From: Pseudomonadota bacterium
GTDB taxonomy: Bacteria > Pseudomonadota > Gammaproteobacteria > Burkholderiales > Methylophilaceae
NCBI GenBank assembly: GCA_029782295.1
Contig: JAKOVB010000174.1
Span: forward strand, 1 to 64,000
Length of the DNA stretch: 64,000 nucleotides
Direction: 5' to 3'
The first letter of the stretch is position 1. Each line of letters opens with the position of its first letter. The position numbers and the translations under genes were made by a program. The notes beneath the pieces were generated by a model. That model was not told the origin of the DNA. It worked only from the letters and a program-made list of their open reading frames with translations, and did not search any database. Positions 9,000-17,705 of the stretch are shown in pieces.

Positions 9000-9049
9000 T
9001 GAGCGGGCTCCGCTGGACCAGACTTCATGATCAACGTCACCCCTCAATC

Positions 9050-11005
9050 ATGCGCTCAGTAGCCCTGCAGATCCTTCGTCAGTTGACTGGTGGCACCGCA
9101 CTCGCCGCGCTTGCCGCGGCCAGCTGGGCTACAGCGGATGATCGACCGGACGCCCGACAAGTGTGGCAGCTGCTTGACTACCTGGCCGTGGATTACGGCA
9201 ACGCAGTTGATGGAGGACAAGTGAAGAATGCGGCGGAGTACGCCGAAATGCAGGAGTTTGCTGCGGCCGCAGAGACGCAACTCGCCGCTTTGCCCCACCA
9301 TGCCGATCAGCCTGCTCTCATCATCCAAAGCCAGCAATTGCGCACGGCGATCACGCAACACGCCGAGGCGAACTCTGTGACACGGCTGGCACGCACGCTT
9401 GCCGATGCGATGCTGGTGGCGTATTCGATCCCGGTGGCGCCGCGGACGGTGCCGGATCTCGGGCGCGGCGCGCAGCTTTTTGAGGGTCAATGTGCCGCCT
9501 GCCACGGCCCTCACGGCGCAGGAGACGGCCCGCTCGCGCGCTCGCTCAATCCCTCACCCATCGCCTTCACGGATGCGCAGCGCGCCCGCGAGCGCAGTCC
9601 CTTTGCGCTCTATCAAATCATCGGCCACGGCATCGCCGGCACCTCCATGCCCGGTTTTAGCACCTTACCGGAAGCCGACCGTTGGGCACTCGCTTACTAC
9701 GCGGGCGGATTGGCGTACTCGGCGGCGGACCGGGCAGCCGGAGAACAACTGTGGCAAGCCGATGCGACCGTGCGCGCTGCCATTCCCGATCTTGAGACGC
9801 TGAGTCGCCGCAGCCAGTCGGAGCTCGCCGCCACGCTGGGACTCGACCGGGCCGGCCCAGTGCTCGGCTATTTGCGCAGCGATCCCGCCGTCGTGATCGC
9901 CTCCGGCGGAAGCCTTTCGATGGCCCGAATGCGCCTGCGCGAAAGCGCGCGGGCTTATCAAAACGGGGACGCACAGATCGCCAAGCAGCTCGCGCTGGCG
10001 GCGTATCTCGATGGTTTCGAGCCCATCGAACCCATTCTGGCCGCACACGATTCCGCTCTCCTGGCTCGCGTCGAAGCCGCATTCGCAGACTATCGTGGAC
10101 GGATTGCCCGTGGCGCTGCACCTGCGGAAGTTGCTTCCCACGCCGCTGCCATTCAAACGCTGATCGATATAGCCGAACGCGCCATCGACCCCTCACAAAC
10201 AAACGCCACGACGCTGTTCCTGGGAAGCTTCACGATCCTGCTGCGTGAAGGGATCGAAGCGCTTTTGATCGTGGTGGCGATTGTCGCGTTTCTGCGCAAA
10301 GCCGAACGCACCGAAGTCATGCGCTATGTCCATTGGGGCTGGATCGGCGCGCTCGGCGCCGGCGCTCTCACCTGGGCGGCCGCCACGCAGGTTGTGCAGG
10401 TGAGCGGCGCGAGTCGTGAGCTTACCGAAGGTCTATCGTCCGTGTTCGCGGCGTTGGTACTGATCAGTGTCGGACTGTGGATGCACCACAAGAGCATCGC
10501 CGGGCGTTGGCAGCAGTATCTGCACAGCCAGCTCACAAGCGCTCTCTCATCGAAGCGCTCCGGGTGGTTTTTGGGCGGCCTTGCATTCGTGGCGGTCTAT
10601 CGCGAAGTGTTCGAGACCATTCTTTTCTACGCGGCCCTGTGGAGCGAAGGGCAGCATGCGGCGATCGCCGGCGGGCTGCTGAGCGGGTCGTTGGCGTTGG
10701 TCGCCGTGGCGTTGCTGTTGTTGCGAGCCACGCGTCGCCTGCCGATCGCGCAGTTCTTCTCCATCAGCTCCATGCTGATCGGCGTGCTCGCCTTTGTGCT
10801 CATCGGCAAGGGTGTGCAGGCCCTGCAGGAAGCGGGCGCGCTGGGGGTGAGCCCGCTCGACTTTCCTCGCATGCCGTGGCTCGCGATCTATCCGACGGCC
10901 CAATCCCTCGCAGCGCAGTTTCTCGTGCTCCTTTGCATCGGTATTGGCTTTGCCTATAACTATCGCGGTAGCGAGCGGCGGCGCCACGCCATACGCATTA
11001 AATAA
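9050..11005 (+). CDS. pbrT: PbrT-like metal permease: cytochrome c fused to FTR1-type permease
   Basis: Protein of 651 aa. Signal peptide (residues 1-29), then a periplasmic helical region, a c-type heme site CAACH (residues 148-152), a linker, and a C-terminal FTR1/iron-permease domain with about seven membrane segments. The two acidic metal motifs of the FTR1 family are present as REGIE (399-403) and REVFE (518-522). This domain order matches PbrT, the lead-uptake protein of Pb-resistance operons, and the placement beside a PbrR-like gene supports this. The start at 9050 was chosen because the MerR promoter covers the upstream TTG at 8999. It could instead carry another divalent ion such as Fe(II). 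Its stop overlaps a decayed CDF gene on the other strand by 8 bp. Confidence 0.85.
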   Translation: MRSVALQILRQLTGGTALAALAAASWATADDRPDARQVWQLLDYLAVDYGNAVDGGQVKNAAEYAEMQEFAAAAETQLAALPHHADQPALIIQSQQLRTAITQHAEANSVTRLARTLADAMLVAYSIPVAPRTVPDLGRGAQLFEGQCAACHGPHGAGDGPLARSLNPSPIAFTDAQRARERSPFALYQIIGHGIAGTSMPGFSTLPEADRWALAYYAGGLAYSAADRAAGEQLWQADATVRAAIPDLETLSRRSQSELAATLGLDRAGPVLGYLRSDPAVVIASGGSLSMARMRLRESARAYQNGDAQIAKQLALAAYLDGFEPIEPILAAHDSALLARVEAAFADYRGRIARGAAPAEVASHAAAIQTLIDIAERAIDPSQTNATTLFLGSFTILLREGIEALLIVVAIVAFLRKAERTEVMRYVHWGWIGALGAGALTWAAATQVVQVSGASRELTEGLSSVFAALVLISVGLWMHHKSIAGRWQQYLHSQLTSALSSKRSGWFLGGLAFVAVYREVFETILFYAALWSEGQHAAIAGGLLSGSLALVAVALLLLRATRRLPIAQFFSISSMLIGVLAFVLIGKGVQALQEAGALGVSPLDFPRMPWLAIYPTAQSLAAQFLVLLCIGIGFAYNYRGSERRRHAIRIK

Positions 11006-11231
11006 ACTCAATTTCTGAATTAGCCGGGGTTCTCAGCGGTTTACTGGCATCGGAGTGCGCCGCGCGCTGCAGTTCGGCAATGGCTTGCATGATCACTGCG
11101 CGCCAACCCGCGCCGATTTCAATCACGAACATCGCTGCGTTAACCGCAATCGCTATCCATAGCGCCCGGCGGAAGCGTGGCGGGACTTCACAAGCCCCCG
11201 CGCAGCCCAATCCGCAGTCATCGCCACCCAT
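10998..11231 (-). pseudogene. Decayed CDF transporter (N terminus joined to a short C-terminal piece)
   Basis: An ATG at 11231 begins a Cys-rich N terminus (MGGDDCGLGCAGACE) followed by the first membrane segment of a CDF transporter (RRALWIAIAVNAAMFVIEIG). Immediately after this, where the metal-site segments should follow, the frame jumps to about 30 residues that look like a CDF C-terminal tail or unrelated sequence. Only 77 aa remain of about 205. It lies behind its own MerR-type promoter (11263-11293), so it was once a metal-regulated exporter. Confidence 0.7.
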
Positions 11232-11262
11232 TGAAACCTTCAGTTGCAAGAATCCGCCTGGC

Positions 11263-11293
11263 ATTCCACAGTCTGTAGTAACTTCAGAGTCAA
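11263..11293 (-). promoter_or_regulatory. MerR-type promoter/operator for the decayed CDF gene
   Basis: Minus strand -35 TTGACT (11293-11288) and -10 TGGAAT (11268-11263) with a 19-bp spacer containing the dyad GTCTGTAG-N3-CTTCAGAG. The arrangement is the same as at 8372-8402 and 22425-22455. It now drives only a remnant. Confidence 0.7.
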
Positions 11294-11309
11294 GCACGGG
11301 AGATAGTCC

Positions 11310-11558
11310 ATGCCGAAAACCTTCCAGATCGGCGCTCTAGCACACCGCGCGGGCGTGCCCATAGAAACCATCCGCCATTACGAGCGCGAAGGCCTGCTAC
11401 ACAAGTCACCTCGCAGCGAAGGCAACTACCGGCTCTACACCGAGGCGCACTGCGACCGGTTGTCATTCATCCGTCATTGCCGCGCGCTCGATATGACCCT
11501 CGATTAGATCCGCGATTTTTTGCGGCTGAAGACGCGCCGGATGATCCGTGTAGGAAGG
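11310..11558 (+). pseudogene. Decayed PbrR/CadR-like merR (nonsense codon and frameshift)
   Basis: The first 65 codons encode a normal MerR winged helix (VPIETIRHYEREGLL, EGNYRLY, FIRHCRALDMTLD), very close to the intact regulator at 22471. The next codon, GAG in that paralogue, is TAG here. Further on a one-base loss shifts the frame: the expected APDDPC segment is read only in the next frame. Similarity ends near 11558, where a piece of an EamA/DMT gene begins. The start ATG and divergent operator are intact. Confidence 0.85.
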
Positions 11559-11560
11559 TC

Positions 11561-11621
11561 TCGCCTGGGGCATCGATAACAATCTCACGCGCAAGGTATC
11601 GCTGGCCGATGCGTCGTGGCT
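11561..11621 (+). pseudogene. Fragment of an EamA/DMT transporter gene
   Basis: About 61 bp that align with 23464-23525 of the intact DMT transporter gene with only a few mismatches, encoding the same peptide (AWGIDNNLTRKVSLADASW). The fragment is directly joined to the merR remnant on its left and to a PAP2 remnant on its right. It shows that the merR-DMT pair seen at 22471-24024 once existed here too and was deleted. Confidence 0.75.
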
Positions 11622-12092
11622 GCCATATAAGACGGTCGCTGCCATCGTGTGGCCGCTCGGGAAGCTGTAGCTCGATAACGCCTCAGCAATAGCCGAAGGA
11701 CTCGGACGCGCACGATGGAATGCCAATTTCAGTATTGAATTGAGGAGCATCCCGCCGGGCACTGCGAGGACCAGCAGCCACAATCGCTCCCAATGACGTT
11801 TCCATATCAAATAGGACGCAAGGACCACACAAGCTGAGGTGATGGTCCACGCTTCATGGGCACGGGTGATCCATTGCATGACGGTCGTGAGCGTGGGAGT
11901 CCTGTGAAGCCGAAACCACATGGCGATATGTTGATCAACCGTGATCAGCGGATCGCCGTGAAGCACGTCTTCGGCGATCCCCCCGAAGAGCCAGGCCTCG
12001 GCGATGAATGTCACGACGCCCAATGTCAGTTGCAAACCCGCGTAGCCCACCGGCGTCAGACGAGCCCGCAGCCACGCGATTTGCGGAGCGAA
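11622..12092 (-). pseudogene. PAP2 phosphatase remnant, C-terminally truncated
   Basis: The minus-strand frame encodes the N-terminal three quarters of a PAP2-family membrane phosphatase. It has the first motif KLAFHRARP and the second motif FPSGHTMAATVL, but is cut just before the third motif (SR...H...D). The frame then passes into the antisense of the DMT fragment. The upstream end is joined to a histidine-kinase piece and no start codon belongs to it. The catalytic second His is missing, so it is inactive. Confidence 0.8.
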
Positions 12093-12111
12093 GTGGCGCC
12101 CCCTGACTGGC

Positions 12112-12480
12112 CCCTCGACTGCGGGCGGACACTGTGCCGCCATGGAGTTCAACCAATTGGCGGCAGATGGATAGCCCAAGGCCCAGTCCCTTGTATTGAC
12201 GCGTCGTGGAAGCATCACCCTGCCGGAAACGCTCGAAGACGTGCGGCAAGAATTCCGGCGCGATGCCAACGCCAGTGTCGGTGACCTCGATCTGCGCGCC
12301 GGAATCGGCGTACCTCCGCGAATAGTTCACGCGACCGCCTTCCGACGTGAATTTCACCGCGTTGGTCAGCAGGTTCCAGATCGCCTGCTGCAGGCGCCCC
12401 GAATCTCCGGCAACGGCCTCGATCGGGGCGTCGGTCGTTTCAGAACGAATGCGGCTGGGCGTGCAACTCGACAGCTTCTT
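12112..12480 (-). pseudogene. Histidine kinase ATPase-domain remnant
   Basis: The minus-strand frame shows a GHKL ATPase domain: GDSGRLQQAIWNLLTNAVKF (N box), VTDTGVGIAPEFLPHVFERF (G1/F boxes) and GLGLGLSICRQLVELHGG (G2 box). There is no dimerization/phospho-acceptor domain before it, and it is cut just after the G2 box. This pattern belongs to the C-terminal core of a hybrid or PAS-type sensor kinase. It lies between an ECF sigma fragment and a PAP2 fragment, and is not translated as a unit. Confidence 0.8.
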
Positions 12481-12504
12481 TCCCGCAATTCCGCCGGGGC
12501 ACGC

Positions 12505-12759
12505 TCATCGCAAGCACTCTCGTCCGGCGATTTCACACAACCAGGCGAAGAGCGAAGCCTCGCCACGATAGGCGTGGAGCTTGCGCATCGCGTGAACCAA
12601 AGTGAACTGTACAACCTCGCGAGAGCGGTCGACATCACCGTCCAAGCGCTGCATCGCGTGGCACCAGAGCTGCTCGAAATAGGTGTCAAAAAACTGGTCG
12701 AACGCGCATTCATTGCCGGCGAGCAATCGAGCCACCAGTTTCTGATCCGCTCCATTCAT
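12505..12759 (-). pseudogene. Truncated ECF sigma factor (region 2 only)
   Basis: An 84-aa frame starting at 12759 carries sigma region 2 of an ECF factor (LVARLLAGNECAFDQFFDTYF through GEASLFAWLCEIAGREC). Region 4, needed for -35 recognition, is absent; the frame stops where region 2 ends. The ATG overlaps the MFS stop by 4 bp (ATGA), so it sits at the end of the second metal operon. It is related to, but clearly different from, the intact ECF factor at 42903-43529. Confidence 0.75.
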
Positions 12760-13976
12760 GGAGCGGGCGCACCCGTGGATTCGCGAGGTCTCCCGCCGGC
12801 CGCCGAACGCGTCAGGACGTAAACGAAGATCAGCGCGAGTGCGCCACAGGCGACAAAGCCGACTTGCACACCGAACCCCTGTGTTAGTGCGCCGATTAGC
12901 AATGGCCCAACCATGTCGCCGAACTCCTTGAAGGACTGTGCCGCCCCAATGCTCGCGCCGAGCCGCTGCTTCTGCGCGAGTGAGCTGACGAGCGCATCCG
13001 CATTGGTCCACACAGTTCCGACCCCCAAGCCCGCGAGAATGATGATCCCCGTCAAGGCGACGCCCGACGTGAACGCGAGCACGATCACCGCGAGCGCGGC
13101 CACCAAGAGCCCGGCGAGCACCGTTGCGCGCATCGAGATCTTGTCCGCCCAATGGCCGGCGAGGGGCTGCACGAGGAGGTAGCTTGCGGTCGCAACGCTC
13201 ACGGTCGTACCCGATTGCAGCGGGGTGTAGCCGATGGAATGCAGATACACGGGCAGAAAGCCGAAGAGGATGCTGACCAGAAACATGTTCACGACGATGA
13301 CGGCATAGACCGGCAGAAGCTGGGATTCGCCGAACACGGAAAAGAATTGTTTCAGCGTCAGATCGTCGTCGTCTTCGAGCTCTCCTGCTTTGACACGATC
13401 ACGTGGCAGGAACGTACTCAAAGCCAGCGCGATCACCCCTACCCCGGCCGAGACGGAGAAGATCATCGAGAAGCGAAACTCGTGGATGAGAAATCCGCCG
13501 AGCGCCGGGGCGATTACGTAGCCCGCGCCCTTGATGGCGTTGTAGATGCCGAAGGCGCGGCCGCGACTCGACTCGAAATACCGCGCAACGAGGGTAATGG
13601 AGACGGTGGAGAGCGCCGCCGCGCCCAGACCTTGCACGAATCGCACGATCAACAGCAGGCGCGGATCGAGAACAAAGAATAAGAGTGAGCCGAGTACGAA
13701 GACCAGAATCCCCACAAGCAGGGTCGGCTTCATGCCGCGGCGGTCGGCGATGACCCCCGCGACCGGCTTGGCAAACAACTCCGCGAAGTCGTAGACCGCG
13801 ATGAGCAGTCCGATCATGAACGCGCCGATGCCGACGGTTTGCGCATACGAGGGCAGGTTCGTCGCGACAATATGCGCGCCGAAGGAGGTCACAAACCCGC
13901 AGGCGGCCAGAATGAAAAGATATCCGTACCGCGCCGATGGGACGACAGCGCGCTTGCCCGGGCCGAGTATCCTCAC
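12756..13976 (-). CDS. Major facilitator superfamily efflux transporter
   Basis: Inner-membrane secondary transporter of 406 aa with 12 predicted membrane segments. It has a typical loop 2-3 motif (GVIADRRGMKPTLL) and a segment-5 region of drug:proton antiporters (GIYNAIKGAGYVIAPALGG). A central acidic loop (GELEDDDDLTLKQF) separates the two halves. It starts at a GTG overlapping the DUF2127 stop (GTGA). As part of the second czc operon it may export metal complexes or another toxic compound; the substrate is unknown. Confidence 0.85.
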   Translation of the reverse strand: MRILGPGKRAVVPSARYGYLFILAACGFVTSFGAHIVATNLPSYAQTVGIGAFMIGLLIAVYDFAELFAKPVAGVIADRRGMKPTLLVGILVFVLGSLLFFVLDPRLLLIVRFVQGLGAAALSTVSITLVARYFESSRGRAFGIYNAIKGAGYVIAPALGGFLIHEFRFSMIFSVSAGVGVIALALSTFLPRDRVKAGELEDDDDLTLKQFFSVFGESQLLPVYAVIVVNMFLVSILFGFLPVYLHSIGYTPLQSGTTVSVATASYLLVQPLAGHWADKISMRATVLAGLLVAALAVIVLAFTSGVALTGIIILAGLGVGTVWTNADALVSSLAQKQRLGASIGAAQSFKEFGDMVGPLLIGALTQGFGVQVGFVACGALALIFVYVLTRSAAGGRPRESTGAPAP

Positions 13977-14521
13977 GGGTCACTCTCGATTGTGGGGCGC
14001 TTCACATGCGTGCCTTCCTCCTTTTGTGCGTGTCGCCTGGCCAGGATCGCGAACCGATACTCATGCCACGTCAGCACTAGCACGATCGCATCGAGCACCG
14101 TCAACGCCGCCAGCCCGATTGAGGTGACGTGCAGCAGCTGGTCGGTCTGATAGACGATCAGTCCAGCGAGTGCGAGCATGAACGCGGGATAGGCCCAGGA
14201 CTTACCGCGTAAGACCGCCACAATCAGGAACAGCTTGACGGCGCCGTGACTCAACAAGAAAAAGGCGGCCGAGGACTTGGCATCGACGGAAAGGTTGCGG
14301 GCTGCGTGCAGCAGGAAGTTTGCGATCCGGTCGTGTGGATCCTGCGACAGTTCGTCCTGCGTCAGCCGATCCACGATTCTCAGGACGGTGTCCGTGCTCA
14401 CCGCAAAGAGCAAAATCCCGCCCGCAATCTCAAGGACGCTGTGAGCCGCTTTCAAAAGCAAACTAATCTGGAAGATTCGATGAATGCGCCGCTCAGCACG
14501 CGCGCTGAGTGGTCGGTTCAT
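13973..14521 (-). CDS. DUF2127 membrane protein
   Basis: Protein of 182 aa with four predicted membrane segments and the DUF2127 pattern (SLLLKAAHSVLEIAGGILL near the N terminus, LLSHGAVKLFLIVAVL in the middle, YQTDQLLHVTSIGLAALTVLD later). The function of the family is unknown. The ATG overlaps the czcA stop (ATGA), and its end overlaps the MFS start (GTGA), so it is coupled to the metal operon. Confidence 0.8.
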   Translation of the reverse strand: MNRPLSARAERRIHRIFQISLLLKAAHSVLEIAGGILLFAVSTDTVLRIVDRLTQDELSQDPHDRIANFLLHAARNLSVDAKSSAAFFLLSHGAVKLFLIVAVLRGKSWAYPAFMLALAGLIVYQTDQLLHVTSIGLAALTVLDAIVLVLTWHEYRFAILARRHAQKEEGTHVKRPTIESDP

Positions 14522-17500
14522 GGGTTGGCCGTGTGATCTTCACCGGTCGGTACTTGCGGGGGCGACGCAGCCGTATTCATCGTCAACACGTAGAGCGCCG
14601 GTAGCACGAGCAGGGTCAGGACCGTCGCGGAGAGGATTCCGCCGATGACGACGGTCGCGAGCGGCCGCTGCACCTCCGCGCCCGTTCCGGTGTTGAGCGC
14701 CATCGGCAAAAACCCGAGGCTCGCGACGAGCGCGATCATGAGGATGGGTCGCAAGCGCCCCAAGGTGCCGGAGACGACAGCCTCGTGGGCGGAGAGGCCA
14801 TCGCGCCGCAGCTCGCTGAAGGCCGACACCATCACGACCCCGGTCAACACCGCCACACCTGAGAGCGTGATGAAGCCCACCCCCGCAGAGATCGAAAGCG
14901 GAATGCCCCGCAGCCACAGCGCCACGACACCGCCGGTGAGCGCGAGCGGCACGCTGGCGAAGACGAGCAGCGCCTCTTTCGCCGAGCCAAACGTGAGGAG
15001 CAAGAGGCCAAAGACCGCCACCAGCGTGGCCGGCACCAGCACCCGCAGCCGCGCGCTGGCCGATTGCAATTGCTCAAAGGTGCCGCCGTAATCGATCCAG
15101 TAGCCAGGGGGCAGTGAGATGCGCCCCGAGATCGTTTGCTTTGCCGCCGTGACAAAGGAGCCGAGGTCGCGACCGCGCACATTCACGGTCACGACCACCC
15201 GTCGCTTGCCGTTCTCGCGACTGATTTGATTCGGACCGTTCACGAGCTTGAGGGCCGCGATTTCGCTGAGCGGCACATAGCCCCCGCCCGGCAGCGCGAT
15301 GGGGAGCCGCTCAATCGCCGTGGGATCGCTGCGCACGGCTTCAGACAATCGCACGACGATGTCCGAACGCCGATCGCCCTCAAAGATCAGCCCCGCTTCG
15401 CGCCCGCCGAGCGCGGTCACCACCGTGTCCTGCAGGTCCCCGACATTGAGGCCATAGCGGTGAAGCGTGCTTGGATTCGGCTCGATCGACAGGAAAGGAA
15501 GCCCCGCGAGCTGCTCCACTTTGACATCTGCCGCGCCCGGGAGCCGTCCGATCAGCGCGGCAATGCGATTGCCCGTGGTCAGAAGTTCCTCGAGATTATC
15601 CCCGAAGACTTTGACGGCGACATCGGCGCGCACACCCGAGATCAACTCATTGAAGCGCAGTTGAATGGGTTGTGACATGGCATAACTGCTGCCCGGCACG
15701 CTATCGATGGCTCGCGCGAGCTCGGCGATGAGTGTGCTCTTAGGTTTTGCCGGATCGGGCCATTGCGCCCGGGGTTTCAACATGATCACGGTGTCAGCAA
15801 CCCCAGGCGCCTGGGGGTCGGTGGCGACCTCCGCCGTGCCGATGCGCGCAAACATCGTGACCACCTCGGGCACTTTATCAACCGCGCGCTCGATCGCCTG
15901 TTGCATCATGATCGACTGCGCGAGGCCCGTGCCGGGGATGCGGGAGATCTCCACCGCGACATCGCCTTCATCGAGATTCGGGATGAACTCGCGACCCATG
16001 CGCGTGGCGAGCCACAAACTCGCCCCAACCAGCACTACGGCTCCGACAATGAGCATCATTCGATAGCGAAGTGCAGCCTGCAGCACCGGTTCAAATGCGC
16101 GCTTGGCGAGACGGATCGCAAGGTTCTCGCGCTCGGCGACGCGGCCGCGAATGAGGAGCGCGACCGCTGCCGGGACGAAGGTCAGCGACAACGCCAAGGC
16201 GCCCAAGAGGGCTGTGATGACCGTAAACGCCATGGGCCGAAACATCTTGCCCTCGACGCCGCTCAACGCGAGGATCGGCAAGTTCACCAGGATCACGACG
16301 ACCACACTGACGAGGCTCGGACGAAAGACTTGCCGGCAGGCCGCAAAGACGGTGTGGAATCGCTCCTCGGTCGTGAGCGCTCGGTTGTGCCGATGCTGCG
16401 CCTCGGCGAGGTGCGCGATGCAGTTCTCGACAATGATGACGGCGCCATCGACGATCAGACCAAAGTCGAGCGCGCCCAGACTCATGAGATTGGCGCTGAC
16501 GCCGGCCTCGACCATGCCGGTAATCGTGAGCAGCATCGCGAGCGGAATGACCGCCGCGGTGATCAGTGCGGCGCGCACGTTCCCGAGCAGCACCAACAGC
16601 ACCACCACCACGAGAATCGCCCCCTCGATGAGGTTCTTTTGAACGGTGCCGATCGTGCGCTCGACCAGGGTCGTGCGATCATAGATCGGCTCCGCTGTCA
16701 CGCCCGCAGGGAGCGTATGCGCCACTTCCTTGAGTTTCGCCGCGACGGCCTTGGCGACGGCGCGGCTGTTTTCCCCGATCAACATGACGGCCGTGCCGAT
16801 TACAGTCTCCTCGCCATCACGGGTGGCCGCGCCGGTACGCAGCTCCTGGCCGATGCTCACCTGCGCGACATCGCCGACGGTAATCGGCACTCCGGCGCGT
16901 TGAGTCAGGATCACATGCCGCAGATCTTGCGTGCTGCTGACTTGGCCGGGGACCCGAATCAAATATTGCTCGCCGCGCCGCTCGATGTAGCCGGCCCCTA
17001 CGTTGGCGTTGTTGCGCTCGAGCGCGTCCACCACTGAACCGAGAGTCAGCCCATAGGATAGGAGCTTCACCGGATCGGGGCTCACGACGAATTGCTTCTG
17101 ATAGCCGCCGATCGGATTGATCTCCGTGACGCCGGGGACGCGCCGCAGTTGGGGCGCGATGATCCAATCGTGAATGCCCCGCAAATCGGTGAGGCTGTAG
17201 GGCGAGCCATCGGCCTGGCGGGCGGCTGTGCGGGCCTTCACGGTGTAGAAGAAGATCTCGCCCAAACCCGTGGCGGTCGGTCCCATGACAGGAGTGAGCC
17301 CGGCCGGGAGTTGGTCGCGCACCTGTTGCAGTCGCTCATTGATAAGGTTGCGCGCGAAATAGATGTCGGTGCCATCTTTGAAGACGACAGTCACCTGCGA
17401 TAAGCCATAGCGCGATACGGATCGAGTGTTATCAATGCGCGGCAGGCCGGCCATTACGGTCTCGATGGGAAACGTGACCCGCTGCTCGGTCTCAAGGGGC

Positions 17501-17670
17501 GAGTAGCCGCGCGCCTCGGTATTGATCTGCACCTGGACGTTCGTGATATCCGGGACCGCATCAATCGGCAGCTGGCGATAGTTCCAGACGCCGAGGCCCG
17601 CAAACGCAAGCACGAGCACGAGGACCACCCCGCGGCGCTCGATCGCGGCACGCAGAACGGCATCAATCAT
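14518..17670 (-). CDS. czcA: CzcA-family heavy-metal efflux RND permease (second copy)
   Basis: Full-length HME-RND pump (about 1050 aa). The N-terminal signature is QLPIDAVPDITNVQVQI and the transmembrane-4 proton-relay motif is DFGLIVDGAVIIVEN, again the Zn/Co/Cd (HME1) type. It also has RELISGV-like FNELISGVRADVAVKVFGD in the periplasmic loop. The ATG at 17670 follows an in-frame GTG at 17676; either could serve. It lies 35 bp after czcB and overlaps DUF2127. The two CzcA proteins of this window are similar along their whole length, so the operons probably arose from related sources. Confidence 0.93.
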   Translation of the reverse strand: MIDAVLRAAIERRGVVLVLVLAFAGLGVWNYRQLPIDAVPDITNVQVQINTEARGYSPLETEQRVTFPIETVMAGLPRIDNTRSVSRYGLSQVTVVFKDGTDIYFARNLINERLQQVRDQLPAGLTPVMGPTATGLGEIFFYTVKARTAARQADGSPYSLTDLRGIHDWIIAPQLRRVPGVTEINPIGGYQKQFVVSPDPVKLLSYGLTLGSVVDALERNNANVGAGYIERRGEQYLIRVPGQVSSTQDLRHVILTQRAGVPITVGDVAQVSIGQELRTGAATRDGEETVIGTAVMLIGENSRAVAKAVAAKLKEVAHTLPAGVTAEPIYDRTTLVERTIGTVQKNLIEGAILVVVVLLVLLGNVRAALITAAVIPLAMLLTITGMVEAGVSANLMSLGALDFGLIVDGAVIIVENCIAHLAEAQHRHNRALTTEERFHTVFAACRQVFRPSLVSVVVVILVNLPILALSGVEGKMFRPMAFTVITALLGALALSLTFVPAAVALLIRGRVAERENLAIRLAKRAFEPVLQAALRYRMMLIVGAVVLVGASLWLATRMGREFIPNLDEGDVAVEISRIPGTGLAQSIMMQQAIERAVDKVPEVVTMFARIGTAEVATDPQAPGVADTVIMLKPRAQWPDPAKPKSTLIAELARAIDSVPGSSYAMSQPIQLRFNELISGVRADVAVKVFGDNLEELLTTGNRIAALIGRLPGAADVKVEQLAGLPFLSIEPNPSTLHRYGLNVGDLQDTVVTALGGREAGLIFEGDRRSDIVVRLSEAVRSDPTAIERLPIALPGGGYVPLSEIAALKLVNGPNQISRENGKRRVVVTVNVRGRDLGSFVTAAKQTISGRISLPPGYWIDYGGTFEQLQSASARLRVLVPATLVAVFGLLLLTFGSAKEALLVFASVPLALTGGVVALWLRGIPLSISAGVGFITLSGVAVLTGVVMVSAFSELRRDGLSAHEAVVSGTLGRLRPILMIALVASLGFLPMALNTGTGAEVQRPLATVVIGGILSATVLTLLVLPALYVLTMNTAASPPQVPTGEDHTANP

Positions 17671-17705
17671 GGGCACGGCGCTCTGCGCGATCCTGAAGAG
17701 CGGAC

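Noticed and set aside
8999-9049. TTG start for the PbrT-like gene at 8999
   Set aside because: The MerR promoter -10 element covers this codon, so a transcript would begin after it; the ATG at 9050 starts a good signal peptide.
15763-17037. Long plus-strand open frame (424 codons)
   Set aside because: It is antisense to the second czcA and its translation is low-complexity His/Asp/Arg sequence with no domain; a typical shadow of GC-rich coding DNA.
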